Source: Christiangramia oceanisediminis | Lineage (GTDB): Bacteria; Bacteroidota; Bacteroidia; Flavobacteriales; Flavobacteriaceae | DNA length: 64,000 nucleotides | NCBI RefSeq assembly: GCF_022570735.2 | Contig: NZ_JANCNS010000001.1 | Location: 310,001 to 374,000, forward strand | Direction of reading: 5' to 3' | The notes under the pieces: generated by a model | What the model was told of the DNA's origin: nothing | Seen by the model: the letters and a program-made list of their open reading frames with translations, nothing else | Databases searched by the model: none | Shown: piece after piece, positions 17,958-26,455 of the stretch | How the letters are laid out: each line of letters starts with the position of its first letter | How positions within the stretch are numbered: position 1 is the first letter of the stretch | Program-made: the position numbers and the translations under genes

Positions 17958-19034
17958 TTAGATCTTCAATACCTTAAAAAGATGTTCCAGGTCTTTACTT
18001 GTATTGTAATAATGAGCACTTAACCTAATCCCCTCTCCTCTTTGAGAAGCAATAATACCTTCAGTACGCAATTTATTGAAGATCGTATCATCACCCTTCA
18101 TATTGAAAAGTGGCGAAAAATCCTTTCGATTGGCGATCCAGTCTTCAATAAGACCGGCAGCATGCAGCCTGTCCCTCATTTGGGTTTTAAGATCTGAGAT
18201 CTGCGCCTCGATCCTGTCAAGTCCCACCCGGTTTATATGATCGATCGCTGCTTTCAGACTTCCGAAGTTGAGGGTATCGTAATGGCCGGGTTCAAATTTC
18301 CCTATAAAGTTACCTTCATGCGCTTTATATTTTCCCTGCAGGGAACCAAAGCCCAGGTGTTTTGGAGCCAGTTTACCCTGAACATTTTCATTGAAAAGCA
18401 TAAAACCATTGCCATACCCGGCATTCATCCATTTATAGCAACTGCTTATCGCTATATCAATATCGGCAGCGTCAAAATCGAAATATTCGGTTCCGAAATA
18501 CTGGGTTCCGTCGGCAATAAGGATCAGATCCGGAAATTCCTTTTTCAGCTTTTTCAAAAAAGGAATGCCAATTTTCACCCCGTTTATATACTGAACGATG
18601 CTGAAGGCGAACACATCTGGTTTCTGCTTTTGGATCTGCTGAAGAATATTGCTTTCCAGCTCTTCATTGATATCGGCATAAACCACCTCAAAATCCCTGG
18701 ATTCAACAGGCCAGTTGATAGATGGATAATCATTCTTCAGCAAAAGGAATTTGGATCCCGAATCGATGCTTTCCAAAACCGAATTGAAACCGTATGAGAA
18801 ATTAGGCACCAGGGCAACCCTGTTAGGTGCACAGCTAAAGAAAGTGCCCAGGCTTTCACGAACACCGGTAAGCATTTCACCCATCTTATCTTTCAACAAA
18901 CTACCCTTTATCAGGAAATCCAGGTCATGTTCCTGCCTGAACTCCCAAACCGATTCGGGCAAAAGCCCGGAGGCTGCCGTATTCAAATAGGTATACTGTT
19001 CTAATACCGGGAAGCCTTTTCTTAAATTATCCAT
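17958..19034 (-). CDS. Class V aminotransferase-fold PLP enzyme (EgtE/cysteine-desulfurase-like)
   Basis: 358 residues. The fold-type I PLP site is clear: D175 in LIADGTQYFG contacts the pyridine nitrogen and K201 in ISSCYKWMNAGYGNG forms the Schiff base. The N-terminal YLNTAASGLLP is typical of this family. The true substrate is not readable from sequence. Family members include cysteine desulfurases, isopenicillin-N epimerase-like proteins and EgtE, the C-S lyase that finishes ergothioneine. Because it lies 0.5 kb from egtBD, on the opposite strand, EgtE activity is a reasonable guess. The catalytic cysteine loop of SufS-type desulfurases is not evident. Confidence 0.85.
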   Translation of the reverse strand: MDNLRKGFPVLEQYTYLNTAASGLLPESVWEFRQEHDLDFLIKGSLLKDKMGEMLTGVRESLGTFFSCAPNRVALVPNFSYGFNSVLESIDSGSKFLLLKNDYPSINWPVESRDFEVVYADINEELESNILQQIQKQKPDVFAFSIVQYINGVKIGIPFLKKLKKEFPDLILIADGTQYFGTEYFDFDAADIDIAISSCYKWMNAGYGNGFMLFNENVQGKLAPKHLGFGSLQGKYKAHEGNFIGKFEPGHYDTLNFGSLKAAIDHINRVGLDRIEAQISDLKTQMRDRLHAAGLIEDWIANRKDFSPLFNMKGDDTIFNKLRTEGIIASQRGEGIRLSAHYYNTSKDLEHLFKVLKI

Positions 19035-19064
19035 AAGCCGTGGTAGGTTCTTTTATTAAAAATG

Positions 19065-19072
19065 TAAATTTG
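19065..19072 (+). promoter_or_regulatory. Candidate -7 box for the 2TM-folA-kinase operon
   Basis: TAAATTTG is an exact TAnnTTTG match, 26 bases before the ATG at 19098, in the short divergent gap. Confidence 0.45.
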
Positions 19073-19097
19073 ATATTAGACCAATGTACTTTTTATT

Positions 19098-19553
19098 ATG
19101 TTTTCTAAAAAGAAAAAGGATTCTAAAATAGATTACGAACAACAGGAACTTTATGAAAATGCCAGAAAACGAGCCAAAGAAAAGAAAAGGCTCTTTCAGC
19201 ATTTTGTATTTTTTCTTATTGGCTCGGTTTTCCTTATCGTCCTCAATGTGGTATTAGGTTATAAGGAAGATTTCAAACCGCTTGGCCAGAACTGGTTCGT
19301 TTGGATCGTCCTGCTCTGGGCCCTGATATTCATCATCCACTTTTTCAATGTTTTTATTGTGAACAGTTTTATGGGAAAGGATTGGGAAGCCAGGGAAAAA
19401 GATCGTTTGATAAAGAAACAGAAAGAAAAGATAGCCAAATTACAGCAGGAGGTTGAAAGGGATCATCCCATACCACGGGAAACTGAACGCACAACTACTC
19501 CCAGGCAGGAGAGACTCAATCCCGAAAACCCCGACAAACCTATAAACTCCTAA
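19098..19553 (+). CDS. 2TM domain protein
   Basis: 151 residues. A charged N-terminal part (1-35, NARKRAKEKKRLFQHF) leads into two membrane helices (about 36-56 and 68-93) in the pattern of the 2TM family: FFLIGSVFLIVLNVVLG, NWFVWIVLLWALIFIIHFFNVF, then GKDWEAREKDRLI. A coiled, then disordered Pro/Thr/Arg-rich tail follows. In Bacteroidota this domain is also found fused to or next to LytTR regulators, but no regulator is linked here. The function is unknown. folA starts 3 bases after its stop, so they share a transcript. Confidence 0.85.
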   Translation: MFSKKKKDSKIDYEQQELYENARKRAKEKKRLFQHFVFFLIGSVFLIVLNVVLGYKEDFKPLGQNWFVWIVLLWALIFIIHFFNVFIVNSFMGKDWEAREKDRLIKKQKEKIAKLQQEVERDHPIPRETERTTTPRQERLNPENPDKPINS

Positions 19554-19556
19554 TTT

Positions 19557-20039
19557 ATGCTCACCATAATAGCGGCGGCTGCAGAAAATAATGCGCTGGG
19601 AAAGGATAATGACCTGGTGTGGCACCTCCCTGACGATTTTAAAAGATTTAAAAGATTAACCTCTGGTCATCATATCCTCATGGGAAGAAAGACATTCGAA
19701 TCCTTCCCAAAATTGTTACCAGACCGAACTCACGTTATCATAACGCGCAAAGAAAATTATAACCCAGAAGATACCCTGGTGGTTCACTCCCTGGAGGAAG
19801 CTATTCGCGTGAGCAAGCTGGACGACCAGCCATTTATCATTGGTGGCGGTGAGATCTACGAGATGGGAATGGAATACGCAGACAGAATTGAACTTACCCG
19901 AGTTCATGCCAAATTTGAGGCCGATACCTTTTTCCCAGAGATCGATGAAAGCAAATGGAAACTCGTAAAGGAGCAATTTCACGAAAAAGACGAAAAACAC
20001 GATCACTCCTTTACTTACCTGACCTATGAACGCAAATAA
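19557..20039 (+). CDS. folA: Dihydrofolate reductase
   Basis: 160 residues. It reduces dihydrofolate to tetrahydrofolate with NADPH, regenerating the cofactor consumed by ThyA (13.2 kb). The fold is complete: IIAAAAENNALGKDNDLVWHLPDD with the active-site Asp (D26), HHILMGRKTFESFP with the NADPH-binding stretch, HVIITRKENY, and FIIGGGEIYEMGMEYADRIELTRV. It overlaps the next gene by 14 bases, indicating translational coupling. Confidence 0.97.
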   Translation: MLTIIAAAAENNALGKDNDLVWHLPDDFKRFKRLTSGHHILMGRKTFESFPKLLPDRTHVIITRKENYNPEDTLVVHSLEEAIRVSKLDDQPFIIGGGEIYEMGMEYADRIELTRVHAKFEADTFFPEIDESKWKLVKEQFHEKDEKHDHSFTYLTYERK

Positions 20040-20886
20040 CCGGGGACAGCTGATCAAATTGATCGCTGAAGAGAACAAGCTTTCCTTTTCCTCCTGCAGG
20101 GAATTGAGCGGAGGAGACATCAATGAGGTCTTCCTGCTGATCTCGGGTACCGAAAAATTTGTGATCAAGTTAAACCAGGCGAATCGATTTCCAGGGATGT
20201 TCGAAGCTGAAAAACTAGGTTTGGAATATCTCGCCAAACCTGGAGTTATTGATATCCCAAAACCTATCACTACCGGCAGGATCAATTCCATGGCCTATTT
20301 GCTTTTGGAATACAGGGAAACCGGTAGTAAAACCCGTGATTTCTGGGATGTTTTTGGAAGACAGCTTGCGGAACTTCACCAGGTTTCATCAGGCTCTTTC
20401 GGGCTGGAACAGGACAATTATATTGGTAGTCTTCAGCAACATAACCGAAAAGAATCCAAGGCCGCCGATTTTTATATCAACAGCCGGCTGATACCACAAA
20501 TTGAAATGGCCGAGGAAAAGGGTTTTGACCTTCAGGTTTCAGATAATTTTTATAAAAATTGCAGGGACATCATACCAGACGAAGTACCGGCATTGATCCA
20601 TGGTGATCTCTGGAACGGTAATTACCTGGTAAATTCTGAAGGAAATCCCTGCCTTATCGACCCGGCGGTGGCTTACGCACCACGGGAAATGGATTTGGGA
20701 ATGATGAAATTATTTGGGGGTTTTGACGAAAACTTATTCGAGGTTTACCACGAAAATTTTCCATTACAGGGCGGTTGGAAAGAACGGCTTCCCATCTGGC
20801 AGTTATATTACCTGCTGGTACATTTGAACATTTTTGGGGCTGGTTACAGGTCCCAGGTCAATTCCATTATCAGGCAATTCAGCTGA
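20026..20886 (+). CDS. Fructosamine-3-kinase-like / aminoglycoside-phosphotransferase-fold protein
   Basis: 286 residues. The kinase-like fold shows a Gly-rich start (SGGDINEVFLL), the ATP-lysine in KFVIKLNQ, the catalytic loop ALIHGDLWNGNYLVN with its Asp, and the Mg-binding LIDPAVAYAPREMDLGMM, all diagnostic of the fructosamine kinase family. Such enzymes phosphorylate ketosamines on glycated proteins or free amines so that the adduct falls off (deglycation). The exact substrate is unknown. It overlaps folA by 14 bases and is the last gene of the operon. Confidence 0.92.
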   Translation: MNANNRGQLIKLIAEENKLSFSSCRELSGGDINEVFLLISGTEKFVIKLNQANRFPGMFEAEKLGLEYLAKPGVIDIPKPITTGRINSMAYLLLEYRETGSKTRDFWDVFGRQLAELHQVSSGSFGLEQDNYIGSLQQHNRKESKAADFYINSRLIPQIEMAEEKGFDLQVSDNFYKNCRDIIPDEVPALIHGDLWNGNYLVNSEGNPCLIDPAVAYAPREMDLGMMKLFGGFDENLFEVYHENFPLQGGWKERLPIWQLYYLLVHLNIFGAGYRSQVNSIIRQFS

Positions 20887-20984
20887 TTTCACAATTCTTA
20901 ACATCGGGCATTCTATTTTTAGCAGTTCCTTAGCGCAAAAGCCCTTAGGGCTGGGGTATATTCATATCAAACAAAAAATTGATT

Positions 20985-21485
20985 ATGAGTACGAAGAATC
21001 TATACGACAAAGATGCGAGAGAAAAGATAAAGGAACTGGCTGAAGACATCGATTATTGCATGCTGGTCACCAAACTTGATGTGGTTCCATTAAGTGCAGT
21101 ACCAATGTCCACCAAGCAGGTAGATGAACACGGCGCGGTTTGGTTCCTGAGCAAAAAATCGAGCGAACACAATAGGAATATAGAAAAGAGTTCTGAAGTA
21201 CAGCTGCTTTATAGTGGTACCAAGGAAATGGAATTCCTGAGTTTGTATGGTGAAGCTTTTATCGAAACTAACCGGGAGGTGATTCACAAACTCTTTTCAA
21301 AGGCTGACAATGCCTGGTTTGACGGAAAGGATGACCCAGAGATCACCGCGATCAAGGTAAATCCTAAAGAAGCTTATTACTGGGACAATAAAGACAGTAA
21401 GATGGTAACTATATTTAAACTGGGAATGGCCGCAGTTAGTGGCGAAGATCAGGATATTGGTGAAAAAGGAAAATTGAATCTTTAA
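20985..21485 (+). CDS. Pyridoxamine-5'-phosphate-oxidase-fold stress protein (general stress protein 26 type)
   Basis: 166 residues from the ATG at 20985; an in-frame TTG at 20979 is a less likely start. It has the split-barrel flavin-binding fold: IDYCMLVTKLDVVPLSAVPMS, AVWFLSKKSSEHNRNIEKSSEVQLLYS, YLSLYGEAFIE-type strand and the W-F-D-G-KDDPE turn before IKVNPKEAYYWDN. Members of this group bind FMN, FAD or F420-like cofactors and are often induced by stress. They lack the specific pyridoxine-oxidase residues, so vitamin B6 synthesis should not be inferred. It is a single gene with its own terminator. Confidence 0.88.
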   Translation: MSTKNLYDKDAREKIKELAEDIDYCMLVTKLDVVPLSAVPMSTKQVDEHGAVWFLSKKSSEHNRNIEKSSEVQLLYSGTKEMEFLSLYGEAFIETNREVIHKLFSKADNAWFDGKDDPEITAIKVNPKEAYYWDNKDSKMVTIFKLGMAAVSGEDQDIGEKGKLNL

Positions 21486-21502
21486 AAGACAGGTTTGTCT
21501 TA

Positions 21503-21543
21503 AAGGACCTCACGACAATTCTTTTGTTGTGAGGTCTTTTTTA
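21503..21543 (+). terminator. Strong intrinsic terminator before fabD
   Basis: GACCTCAC-ACAA and TTGT-GTGAGGTC pair in a long stem, followed by TTTTTT. Confidence 0.9.
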
Positions 21544-21550
21544 TTATGCC

Positions 21551-21558
21551 TATTTTTG
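21551..21558 (+). promoter_or_regulatory. Candidate -7 box of fabD
   Basis: TATTTTTG is an exact TAnnTTTG match, 20 bases before the fabD ATG, immediately after the preceding terminator. A T-rich stretch occupies the -33 region. Confidence 0.45.
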
Positions 21559-21577
21559 TACATCTAAACCAATTCTT

Positions 21578-22459
21578 ATGAAAGCATATGTATTTCCCGG
21601 CCAGGGAGCCCAATTCTCAGGAATGGGACTTGATCTATATGATAATTCCTCTGAGGCGAAAGACCTGTTCCAGCAGGCAGATGATATTCTAGGGTTTAAG
21701 ATCACCAAAACCATGTTCGAAGGTTCTGCGGAAGACCTTAAGCAAACAAAAGTAACACAGCCTGCAATCTTTTTACATTCTGTGATCCTGAGCAAAGTGC
21801 TTGGTAGTAGTTTTAAACCAGATATGGTTGCCGGGCATTCACTAGGAGAGTTTTCTGCGCTGGTTGCCAACGGAGTTCTAAGTTTTGAAGACGGGTTAAA
21901 ACTGGTTTCGCAGAGAGCCCAGGCAATGCAGAAGGCCTGTGAAATGAAGCCCTCTACGATGGCTGCTGTTCTTGGTCTTGAAGACGAAATGGTAGAATCG
22001 GTTTGTGCAGAAACAGAAGGAGTCGTGGTTGCGGCTAATTATAATTGCCCTGGGCAGCTGGTAATTTCTGGTGAGTATGAGGCCGTTGAAAAGGCCTGTG
22101 AAAACCTGAAAGAAAGAGGAGCCAGAAGAGCGATGATACTTCCGGTTGGAGGAGCTTTCCATTCTCCTTTAATGGAACCTGCGAGAAAAGACCTTGCGGC
22201 TGCTATTGAAAACACCCAATTTAGCGATCCTTCATGCCCGGTATATCAAAACGTTAGCACTTTTGCAGTTACCGATAAAGAAGAGATCAAGAAAAACCTT
22301 GTATTTCAACTAACAGCTCCGGTAAAGTGGACCCAATCCGTTCAAAATATGATCAAAGATGGTGCTACCGAATTCATCGAGGTTGGACCAGGTAAGGTTT
22401 TACAGGGACTGGTTAAAAAAATAGACCGGGGTATGGAAACTTCTTCGGCCACAATATAG
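21578..22459 (+). CDS. fabD: Malonyl-CoA:ACP transacylase
   Basis: 293 residues. It moves malonyl groups from CoA to acyl carrier protein for fatty-acid elongation. The nucleophile Ser88 is in VAGHSLGEFSALV. The N-terminal FPGQGAQFSGMG oxyanion loop, the R in SQRAQAMQ, the GGAFHSPLM histidine loop and the FIEVGPGKVLQGLVKKI end are present. It is a single gene bounded by terminators, with no other fab gene nearby. Confidence 0.96.
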   Translation: MKAYVFPGQGAQFSGMGLDLYDNSSEAKDLFQQADDILGFKITKTMFEGSAEDLKQTKVTQPAIFLHSVILSKVLGSSFKPDMVAGHSLGEFSALVANGVLSFEDGLKLVSQRAQAMQKACEMKPSTMAAVLGLEDEMVESVCAETEGVVVAANYNCPGQLVISGEYEAVEKACENLKERGARRAMILPVGGAFHSPLMEPARKDLAAAIENTQFSDPSCPVYQNVSTFAVTDKEEIKKNLVFQLTAPVKWTQSVQNMIKDGATEFIEVGPGKVLQGLVKKIDRGMETSSATI

Positions 22460-22483
22460 CTTTAATATACGATCGACTTAAAA

Positions 22484-22510
22484 GGCTCCCTCTTTAGGGA
22501 GTCTTTTTAT
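22484..22510 (+). terminator. Intrinsic terminator of fabD
   Basis: GGCTCCCT and AGGGAGTC pair around a 4-base loop (one G-T wobble), followed by TTTTTA. Confidence 0.85.
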
Positions 22511-22683
22511 TTTAAAATAATTCAATTATTTAACACTTTGGTACAACTATTGATATTTTTCAAAAAGAAGTCCGAGATTTTTATGGAGTTGTTAATACCT
22601 GATTTCTTTTAGATCAGTTATGGTGTTGATGAGGTGTATCCCTCTTCGGCTTCGTATAATTAAGTAACCAATAACACCTAAAT

Positions 22684-25041
22684 ATGAAAAATTTTACCAA
22701 GCTAAGCGCAATACTCGGCCTTTTCCTGGTCAGCCTCTTTATTAATACGGGGCATGCGCAGAACGATTTGCTGCAGGAAATGGAAACCAATTACTTCAAT
22801 TTTTTCAACCTGGATAGAGAAGCCCTGTTTCTTCATTTGAATAAGACCACTCTTCTGCCGGAAGAAAACCTTTGGTTTGCAGCTTACTCCTACAACCCGA
22901 AGGAAGCAAAACCAAGCTCGAAGACAGTAAACCTAAAAGTGGATATCTTTGATGATAGCGGAAAATTTATTGAAACCCAAACAATTTTTATGTCTAACGG
23001 TAAGGGCTTTGGTTTTCTTGAATTGGACCCTCAGAGATTCCAACCTGGAAATTATATAATGAAAGCTTCTACGAACTATATGAATAATTTTGAGGAGGAT
23101 CTTTCTTATGTTCAGGCTTTCAATATACTCGATAAGAATCTAGCCAGTAAGGACACCACCCGTAAATCTTTCGACTTACAATTACTTCCGGAAGGAGGCC
23201 ACCTTCTAATGGAAGTTATCAATACGGTTGGTGTAAAATTAATCGATGACTCCGGACGCGGAGTTTCCTTTGAGAATGCAAGGATACTTGATGAGGCCGG
23301 GAATGTGATAAGCAATTTTGACTCGAATGATTTTGGAATAGGAAAATTCTCCTACAGTCCGTTAAAAGGAAAATCCTATAAAATCGAATTGACCACTGCT
23401 ACAGGCGATGTGCTATCCCAGCAGCTACCTAGTGCTGAAGGTAAAGGGATTAGTCTTTCCAGCGTACAAAGGGATGATGATTTCCTGGTATACGTGAGAA
23501 CCAATAAAGAAACCAGGAAAGATATTGAAGGAGAAACTTTTTATATGACCATCAATAATGATGGTAAAATGAGCGATTTTGAGTTCCAGTTTCCTGAAAA
23601 CGAGGAAAAGGTTAATATCCTCCTGAAAAAGGATTCCCTTTATGCGGGAGTGAACACACTTACGATTTTCGATTCAAAACTTAATCCATTATTGGAAAGA
23701 CTCATCTTTAGTGATTCTGAGCTTAAGCGATCAAGAATAAGCTCAACTATGCAAAATCGCGGTGACTCATTGATCTTCAAACTTTCATCAGAACCTAAAT
23801 TGAAAAATGCCTCTCTAAGCGTATCGGTTTTACCGGGAAAGACCAGGGCCTATAACCAAAACCACAATTTATTATCTGCTATTTACCTGAAACCTTACAC
23901 AAAAGGAGTGGTTGAGAATGCCGCCTATTATTTTTCTGATGATGATCGCAGGGAGAAACTACATAATCTTGATCTCCTGCTGCTTACCCAGGGCTGGAGC
24001 AGGTATGACTGGAATTCTACCTTCAAAGCACCACAAAAGATAGTAGATCATGATGCAGGTTTCAAATTGCAAGGCCAGATTTTAAATTATAAGCAGAACA
24101 AGAATAACAAATTAGTAGTCAGGTCTCAAGAATCCGGGTTATTTAAAGTAATTGAACTTAAAGAAGACGGAAGCTTCGAATTGCCAAATACTTATATCTC
24201 TGAAGAATCTGAATTATCTTTCCGTTTAATGCAGGGATCCAGGGAAATTAAACCGGTGGTAAATCTAAACATCATACCTGAAGATCAGCCATCTTCCAGC
24301 AGGCTTACCAATATTTCAGAATATGTAGAACCACTTAAATCATGGGAGAATTCTAAACCATTACCCGATGATTTCCTAAGTAATGCAGAAACCCTTGATA
24401 CCGTAATGGTTAATGCGGAAAGAAGAGAAAATTCTTTGAAAAAAAAGACAATCAATGGGGATATCACAATGGTTACCGATAAAATGGCGAAAAGATATCT
24501 GAATTTGCTTGACTGGCTACCTACACAAAATTATATCGTATTTCAGACTCCTGAAATGGTTACCATAAAAAGTCCAATAGTTTCTTCTATCAATACTGGA
24601 CCCCCTTATGTACTACTCTTCCTAAATGGGGTACAGGTGGGGTATGATGCTAATGTATACCGCGATATTCTCATGGAAAATGTGGAGTCGATAGAAATTA
24701 ACCGAAATGGATTTGGTATGGGAATGAATGGCGTGAATGGCATGATCAACGTTAATATCGGGCCTGCTGCGGCACCTGAGGAATCCAGGAATATTTATAA
24801 AGTAGTTGCAAATAATGGATTTTCAACGAACAAGGAATTTTATGCTCCAAAATATGCATCCTATCAGCACGAGATTTACCAGAACTATGGTATCATCGAT
24901 TGGAAACCGGCAATTAGCATTGATAACGAAAGCCAAACCACCTTTAAGGTCTTGAACACCGGCCAGTCATCGGTCAAGCTATTTATCGAAGGTTTGAGCG
25001 CTGATGGCAGCATCATATCTGAAGAAATACTTCTTGATTAA
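22684..25041 (+). CDS. Large exported MG-domain / TonB-plug-like protein without a barrel
   Basis: 785 residues with a signal peptide (1-25, GHAQ). The N-terminal half has macroglobulin (MG2-like) beta-sandwiches, recognisable by LFLHLNKTTLLPEENLWFAAYSYNP and QPGNYIMKASTNYMNN. The region about 560-700 resembles a TonB-receptor plug (LDTVMVNA, then INTGPPYVLLFLNGV, ENVESIEINRNGFGMGMNGVNGMINV). There is no outer-membrane beta-barrel after the plug. Such hybrid proteins are seen in Bacteroidota and their job is unknown. A periplasmic or surface partner of other receptors is possible. The 170-base leader contains a GGTGTT/AACACC inverted repeat (22622-22677). It is convergent with the amidohydrolase and shares a terminator. 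Confidence 0.82.
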   Translation: MKNFTKLSAILGLFLVSLFINTGHAQNDLLQEMETNYFNFFNLDREALFLHLNKTTLLPEENLWFAAYSYNPKEAKPSSKTVNLKVDIFDDSGKFIETQTIFMSNGKGFGFLELDPQRFQPGNYIMKASTNYMNNFEEDLSYVQAFNILDKNLASKDTTRKSFDLQLLPEGGHLLMEVINTVGVKLIDDSGRGVSFENARILDEAGNVISNFDSNDFGIGKFSYSPLKGKSYKIELTTATGDVLSQQLPSAEGKGISLSSVQRDDDFLVYVRTNKETRKDIEGETFYMTINNDGKMSDFEFQFPENEEKVNILLKKDSLYAGVNTLTIFDSKLNPLLERLIFSDSELKRSRISSTMQNRGDSLIFKLSSEPKLKNASLSVSVLPGKTRAYNQNHNLLSAIYLKPYTKGVVENAAYYFSDDDRREKLHNLDLLLLTQGWSRYDWNSTFKAPQKIVDHDAGFKLQGQILNYKQNKNNKLVVRSQESGLFKVIELKEDGSFELPNTYISEESELSFRLMQGSREIKPVVNLNIIPEDQPSSSRLTNISEYVEPLKSWENSKPLPDDFLSNAETLDTVMVNAERRENSLKKKTINGDITMVTDKMAKRYLNLLDWLPTQNYIVFQTPEMVTIKSPIVSSINTGPPYVLLFLNGVQVGYDANVYRDILMENVESIEINRNGFGMGMNGVNGMINVNIGPAAAPEESRNIYKVVANNGFSTNKEFYAPKYASYQHEIYQNYGIIDWKPAISIDNESQTTFKVLNTGQSSVKLFIEGLSADGSIISEEILLD

Positions 25042-25061
25042 TTTTGGGAATACTATAAACT

Positions 25062-25091
25062 AAAAATCCGGGTAGATACCCGGATTTTTTT
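25062..25091. terminator. Bidirectional intrinsic terminator
   Basis: AAAAATCCGGGT and ACCCGGATTTTTTT form a GC-rich 12-bp stem with a 4-base loop, flanked by A- and T-runs, between two convergent genes. Confidence 0.92.
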
Positions 25092-25169
25092 GCTTTAAAA
25101 TATAGCTTCAAATCATATAAACAGTGCTATTCTGAAGTTCAGCTTAATGTAATCAAACAAGATTTACAA

Positions 25170-26453
25170 TTACTCATTCTTATAAATCTTCCCTTCTTTC
25201 ATCACAAAAATAACATCTTTCAAGGTTTCGATAGTTTCGGTAGGATCTTCGTTCACTGCAATAATATCCGCCAGAAAACCCCCGGCTATTTGTCCGGATT
25301 CTGATTCCATTTTCAGGATTTTAGCTGGTTCGATAGTAGCCGATTGAATTGCTTTCATAGCTGGCATTCCGGCTTCTGTCATATATACAAACTCACGGGC
25401 ATTCTCACCGTGTTTAAAAACTCCCGCGTCGGTTCCAAATACGATAGGGACTCCTTTTTTATAGGCTGTTGCAAAAGTATTCTGAATTTTTGGTCCTATT
25501 TCCTTGGCTTTAGGAACAACCAACTCTGGATAGTAACCTTCTATCTCTGCATTTTGCGTCACTTCTTTTCCGGCAGTTATGGTAGGTACCAGGTAGGCAT
25601 CGAATTCCTTCATCAATTCCATAGTTTCCTCGCTCATCAGCGTACCGTGTTCAATGGTTTTCACTCCGGCTCTTACCGCACGCTGCATACCTTCATCTCC
25701 ATGTGCGTGTGCCGCAACATGGAACCCGTAGTCTTTAGCTGTTTTTACGATCTCTTCGATCTCCTCTCTAAAGAATTGAGGGTTCGAACTGCTTTTGGCT
25801 ACACTTAGCACCCCGCCGGTAGCGGTGATCTTAATAAGATCGGCTCCGTTCTTATATCGCTGCCTTACTGCTTTTCTCGCATCCTCAGGACCATTCACCA
25901 CACCTTCTTTTGGCCCCGGATCACCCACCATTTCATCATTCATCCCGTTGGTAGGATCAGCGTGTCCGCCAGTCGTTGCTAAAGATTTACCTGCGGTAAA
26001 AATACGCGGACCATCAACTTTTCCTTTATTGATGGCATCTCGAAGGGCTATATTCACTCCCGATCCCCCCAGGTCACGTACCGTGGTAAATCCAGCCATC
26101 AAAGTTGTTTTAGCAAAGCCAACCGAATTAAAGGCATTATCAGCCTCATTGTTGGTAAATCGCTGCAGGTATTCGGCAGGGTTGGATTCTCCTTCTATAT
26201 GCACATGCATATCAGTAAGCCCTGGCAAAACCGTTTTATTCCGGAGGTCTATCAATTGATCTTCTGAATTAGCCGGATCTACGAATCCATTCTCCACGCT
26301 TTTTATCCTTTTACCCGAAATGATGATGGTTTTTTCTGAAAGCACTTTTCCATTTTTAGTATCGATCAACTTACCTGCCTGTATATAAGTATCCTGTGCC
26401 GAAAGACCTAGAAAAAGGAAAAAGGCAAAAGCCGTAAAGAATAGTTTCTTCAT
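25170..26453 (-). CDS. Exported metal-dependent amidohydrolase (prolidase/imidazolonepropionase-like)
   Basis: 427 residues with a signal peptide (1-20, GLSAQ). The TIM-barrel metal site is complete: H83 and H85 in DMHVHIEG, the bridging Lys in DLIKITATGG, His residues in AAHAHGDEGMQRA and IEHGT, and the Asp in FGTDAGVFKHGEN. Enzymes of this subgroup act as Xaa-Pro or other dipeptidases or on cyclic imides; export suggests peptide scavenging. The start is 2 bases after the DegT-family gene stop, so the two form an operon despite unrelated roles. Confidence 0.9.
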   Translation of the reverse strand: MKKLFFTAFAFFLFLGLSAQDTYIQAGKLIDTKNGKVLSEKTIIISGKRIKSVENGFVDPANSEDQLIDLRNKTVLPGLTDMHVHIEGESNPAEYLQRFTNNEADNAFNSVGFAKTTLMAGFTTVRDLGGSGVNIALRDAINKGKVDGPRIFTAGKSLATTGGHADPTNGMNDEMVGDPGPKEGVVNGPEDARKAVRQRYKNGADLIKITATGGVLSVAKSSSNPQFFREEIEEIVKTAKDYGFHVAAHAHGDEGMQRAVRAGVKTIEHGTLMSEETMELMKEFDAYLVPTITAGKEVTQNAEIEGYYPELVVPKAKEIGPKIQNTFATAYKKGVPIVFGTDAGVFKHGENAREFVYMTEAGMPAMKAIQSATIEPAKILKMESESGQIAGGFLADIIAVNEDPTETIETLKDVIFVMKEGKIYKNE

Positions 26454-26455
26454 AA

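Noticed and set aside
20940-20952. AGCCC-TTA-GGGCT hairpin as terminator of the folA operon
   Set aside because: Only a 5-bp stem and no T-run on the plus strand.
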